The translations under genes were made by a program, and so were the position numbers. Below are positions 61,161 to 64,000 of a DNA stretch of 64,000 nucleotides, piece by piece (position 1 is the stretch's first letter; every line of letters begins with the position of its first letter). This DNA comes from JAFEDN01 sp963832945. GTDB lineage: Bacteria > Pseudomonadota > Gammaproteobacteria > Coxiellales > Coxiellaceae. Where the stretch lies: contig CAWHVV010000006.1 of NCBI GenBank assembly GCA_963832945.1, forward strand, positions 440,067 through 504,066, in the 5' to 3' direction. The notes under the pieces were generated by a model. The model had not been told where the DNA came from. It worked only from the letters and a program-made list of their open reading frames with translations, and did not search any database.

Positions 61161-63198
61161 TATTTTCTCCTGGTGGTTTCCATCATAGGTTGGCCGATGA
61201 TTCCTACCCATAAAAAATGGGGTGAATGGGCGGATAGCCGTTTTTGCTCCACTTGTGGTAAAGGCATCCTGAGCTTATACAGTTGGCCGCCTTCCAATAA
61301 GCAAAAAGCCTGTCCTTTCGGCAGATTGAGAACATCGTTGGGTGTTATTAATCGTTGTTCGGTTAAGGTAAAACTATCCTGGTTGGTAGACTGATAAAAA
61401 ATTCCACTCTCGCCATGCGGGGTATCCGTGCTGGCGGAAACTGGAAGAGTGCGCAGAATCGGCACTTGGGGTAATTTTTCCAGTAATATTTGAATGGTTT
61501 TCACTTCCTGACAGCGGAACATGACAATGGTTCCAAAGTTTCCCGCCACCTGTCCGGCTTTCGCCGCGCTTTTTAACCGGGCTTCCACGTCTGACCAGGT
61601 TTGCGTGTAAGCCGTCACGGTAAAACCTGCGCCACGCCCTTTATTGAGCAGGGGAATAAATTCGTCGCCGATAATTTCGTTAAATTCATCGCTATGCACG
61701 CAAACACGGGTAAGGGGGAATCGGGTAAAGCGGTTTTACAAAAACCGTCATGCAATCCAAATTTATACAGACGTCCGGCAACGGAAACTAAATCAGAAAA
61801 CATGGCATTTCCCACAGCGGTAGCCACTTCACGGTCGGTGAGGGCATCCAGCCCCACATACACAATCTGTTTATTGCGGATGACTTGTAGCCAGTCTAAA
61901 ATTGGTCGCGGGTCTTGGGTGTTTTCATAATCAGGTGACAACAGTTCGGCGGCTTTGCCGGTGGTTAATTTCTTTAATAAAGGGCCAAGCGAGGCGGTGA
62001 TTTTGCTAAAATATTCTTTGTCGTATTTACACGCATGATGTAAATCATCAAACACTGAATTGTGAATCAGCGCGTGAGCCTGTACATACGCAATCATGGC
62101 ATCCAGCCGGGAAACGATTTTTTTCCCGCGGATATTTTTTTGGATATGATTTGCAATCCAGTGTTCTGAATCAGGTGCGGCCAACGGTAGCCAGAAATTC
62201 AGGTATTTTTCCAGTAGCACGTCCATTTTAGTAATATAGAATTTCAGCTTTTGATAATCCGGTTTTTCGCCCATTGACACTAGCGCCATTGCCATTGAAT
62301 TGATAAATTGCCAACCAAAATCCTTAAATGCGGCTGAATCACCACTACTGGGCAGTTGATTGGAAATTCGGTTAGCGACTTCGGTAACGCGAGTAAAATT
62401 ACCAATCGGATTATATCGGCACGACGCTTGCGGAAATCCGAGATGGAAAACCAATAAATCCTGCTCGCGCCCGGCAATTTGCGCTTCGATGACGATACGC
62501 TTGAGTAGTTCCGCATCCCCTTTTGGGTCTAAGACAATGACGACATCACCACGGCGAATATCCTGGCCGATGAGAATTTCTGCGAAGCGGGTTTTGCCCA
62601 TGCCCGGTAATCCCACCACCACCAGATGACTGGCTCTCTCGGATAAGGGAATAGCAATATTATCTTCCCGTTCTGCCACGCCATGAAGACAGGCTTGACC
62701 ACCCACCGGTGGATAGGGACGAAAGAGATTCCAGGAATGGTCTTTCGACAATAAGTGAGATAATTTTTTCAAATGGTTGGATTTATTTTCCCAGGCAACT
62801 TCTTTATGTCGCGCCCATTGTTTGAGACGGGAAGGTTGTTTGTAATGTAAATTATAGTCTAAATCCAAATCCCGCAATCGCTGGGTGTGTTCGGTCGTCC
62901 ATAAAAAACCTTTACCTAGAAATAGAGTTTTACCACTGACCGGCAATTGCGCGGAATTCATGGTATAGGCAGACATTCGTTTCAGTTGACGTTGATAACG
63001 CCAGACTCGATAACCCTGTTTAAACCGCAAAAGACTCCCCGTCAATAATAAAAACGACAGCGAGTAAGTCAACAGATCATCCGGCCAAAACAGGCGGGGT
63101 TCGAGGAGACAGAATAATCCACTCATGACTGCGGTACTGGTGGTATACCATTCGAGCGGCGGGCGTAATAATCCTTCCAGTGGTTTTTGTAATGACAT
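61160..63198 (-). pseudogene. traD: TraD conjugative coupling protein, frameshifted near 61710
   Basis: Restored length is about 679 residues. Two N-terminal membrane helices (AVMSGLFCLLEPRLFW; TYSLSFLLLTGSLL) precede the RecA-like ATPase. It has Walker A VVGLPGMGKTRFAEIL and Walker B VVIVLDPKGDAELL, then YVGLDALTDREVATAVGNAM and HSDEFNEIIGDEFIPLLNKG. This is the ICE-type TraD that brings the relaxosome to the mating channel. On the minus strand a CCCCC tract near 61717 is one base short. Adding one C gives a continuous PLTRVCVHSDEFNE. As sequenced, the first frame stops at 61615 and the C-terminal third is lost. It is a recent lesion, or an assembly error. Confidence 0.82.
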
Positions 63199-63199
63199 C

Positions 63200-63568
63200 C
63201 TATGATTTCCAAAAGTTTAAGATGATGGGAGTCAATCTTTCGCCCATGAGGATGAATTCAAGTAAAATAAAGCAGGCCATAAGCTTGTTGCGTGTTTTTG
63301 TCCAGTGCTTTATTCGCTCAAGTGACCAATACCCTTTTTGGCCGAGTTTTTGTGCGTAAATAGACCCTATGTAATAAATACCCATCACTATGCACCATCT
63401 AAAAACAGTGCATATGAGCCAATGTTGTGAGATAATATCGTTTAAGTGGGGTATCAGGTTTGGGTAGACAATCAATAGTCCCAAAATTGGGACAAGAAAG
63501 AGCGTAATCATGCCCCATACTTTAACTAACTTTAGGAATATATTTTTACAACCAGTTATGATGCGCAT
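63200..63568 (-). CDS. Small membrane protein of the conjugative operon
   Basis: 122 residues, start fixed by GAGGAGG. Hydrophobic helices lie at about 14-36 (VWGMITLFLVPILGLLIVYP), 50-68 (VFRWCIVMGIYYIGSIY) and 94-112 (LMACFILLEFILMGERL). It is immediately upstream of traD on the same strand. Position and topology suggest an ICE membrane accessory protein, but I cannot name the family. Confidence 0.7.
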   Translation of the reverse strand: MRIITGCKNIFLKLVKVWGMITLFLVPILGLLIVYPNLIPHLNDIISQHWLICTVFRWCIVMGIYYIGSIYAQKLGQKGYWSLERIKHWTKTRNKLMACFILLEFILMGERLTPIILNFWKS

Positions 63569-63607
63569 ATTTTTTCCTCCTCAAGGATGTTTTATGAAAA
63601 GACAAAA

Positions 63608-63796
63608 ATGTATAAAAAACCTCGTTCTCTTTTATTTAGAATTTTTATTTTCTTAATTAAAATTCCATTTTTTATTTTTATGGCTGCTTTAAATATCAAA
63701 CATGAAGAAAAGGAACCTGATATTATTGAAGACCTGTATGCACAGGATCCAAGTTTATTTGATTCCAAACCTCCACGTCAGCGTTATCCTCACTAA
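63608..63796 (+). CDS. Possible small single-pass membrane protein
   Basis: MYKKPRSLLFRIFIFLIKIP, then a short hydrophobic stretch (FFIFMAALNI) and an acidic tail (EEKEPDIIEDLYAQDPSLF). The topology is sensible, but no good ribosome binding site precedes ATG 63608 or 63587. It is divergent from the gene at 63568 and convergent with the one at 63829. Confidence 0.4.
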   Translation: MYKKPRSLLFRIFIFLIKIPFFIFMAALNIKHEEKEPDIIEDLYAQDPSLFDSKPPRQRYPH

Positions 63797-63828
63797 TGTT
63801 TAAATAGTGATTTATTTTTTAAGTTCTC

Positions 63829-64000
63829 CTATAATTTCTTCAAAGCAGCTTTTACGGTTTCTTTTATAATCTTTGCTCCTTGACTAGCTGCTAATTGAGA
63901 AGGATTATTTAAGCTATTAAAGGCCACTGAAACCAAACTACCGATTGCCAGACCCATAGCCCCCATAAAGCTAAACCAGAATAACGGCGCGACAATAATC
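63829..64000 (-). CDS. C-terminal part of a membrane protein, continues beyond window
   Basis: The minus-strand frame is open from the window edge: IIVAPLFWFSFMGAMGLAIG, then SLVSVAFNSLNNPSQLAASQ, ending TVKAALKKL and TAG. It has a hydrophobic helix and a basic amphipathic end. Family not recognised; it probably belongs to the same conjugative operon. Confidence 0.55.
   Translation of the reverse strand, partial: IIVAPLFWFSFMGAMGLAIGSLVSVAFNSLNNPSQLAASQGAKIIKETVKAALKKL

Overview
The window looks like the accessory genome of a Gram-negative, probably host-associated gammaproteobacterium of the Legionellales/Coxiella-like kind. This is inferred from gene content: very large eukaryote-like proteins (FG-GAP propellers, cadherin-like repeats, leucine-rich repeats, protein kinases, Sel1 repeats) next to PFGI-1/SXT-like conjugative-element genes, IS21, IS91 and ISAs1 relics and an integrase island. 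No rRNA and no intact tRNA is present, and the species cannot be fixed from the sequence.

Left third (1-29738): a tandem family of integrin-alpha-like proteins. Each has an N-terminal beta-propeller of FG-GAP units with calcium loops (DxNxDGxxD) and then 1-11 cadherin-like (CSPG/NG2-type) repeats. A single transmembrane helix near the C terminus and a cytoplasmic tail follow. None has a recognisable signal peptide. Four members have intact tails sharing a conserved domain with a paired-cysteine motif, one has a different tail ending in a CaaX-like CCIS, and one was originally fused to an active protein kinase. Five of the six complete loci carry conserved 5' leaders or a shared start peptide. 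Single lesions (a 2-nt loss, an in-frame TAA, an extra G in a G tract, an extra T in a T tract) interrupt four of them.

29763-31544 encodes a second kinase-like protein directly downstream of the receptor kinase. It has an MLKL/HeLo-like helical N terminus, a kinase domain with DFG changed to NFG, and Sel1 repeats. The pair is the most interesting candidate system here.

31545-37052: IS91 relics, a decayed copy of the 3' end of a DUF3987 gene, a 28-bp inverted-repeat element, and an LRR protein with a conserved N-terminal domain. 37049-43350: an integration module with a DUF3987 protein, an AlpA-like regulator, an RHH-like protein, a tyrosine integrase, a HigBA-like toxin-antitoxin pair, a tiny lysine-rich gene with its own promoter and terminator, a tRNA-Phe 3' fragment (attachment-site scar) and an ISAs1 relic. 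43431-47632: two unknown genes between two copies of a ~105-bp repeat that contains an 84/85-bp inverted-repeat element.

47693-51731: LuxR and RadC remnants around an IS21-type element with a passenger gene. 52510-56833: a second LRR protein with almost identical 72-bp repeats, a heptamer microsatellite upstream and a direct repeat at both ends. 57111-58893: a complete insertion sequence with 17-bp terminal repeats, a 9-bp target duplication and a transposase split at an A9 tract. 59132-64000 (minus strand): part of an integrative conjugative element, with a TIGR03761/DUF1845-like protein, a degenerate TraI_2 protein, a frameshifted TraD coupling protein and small membrane proteins.
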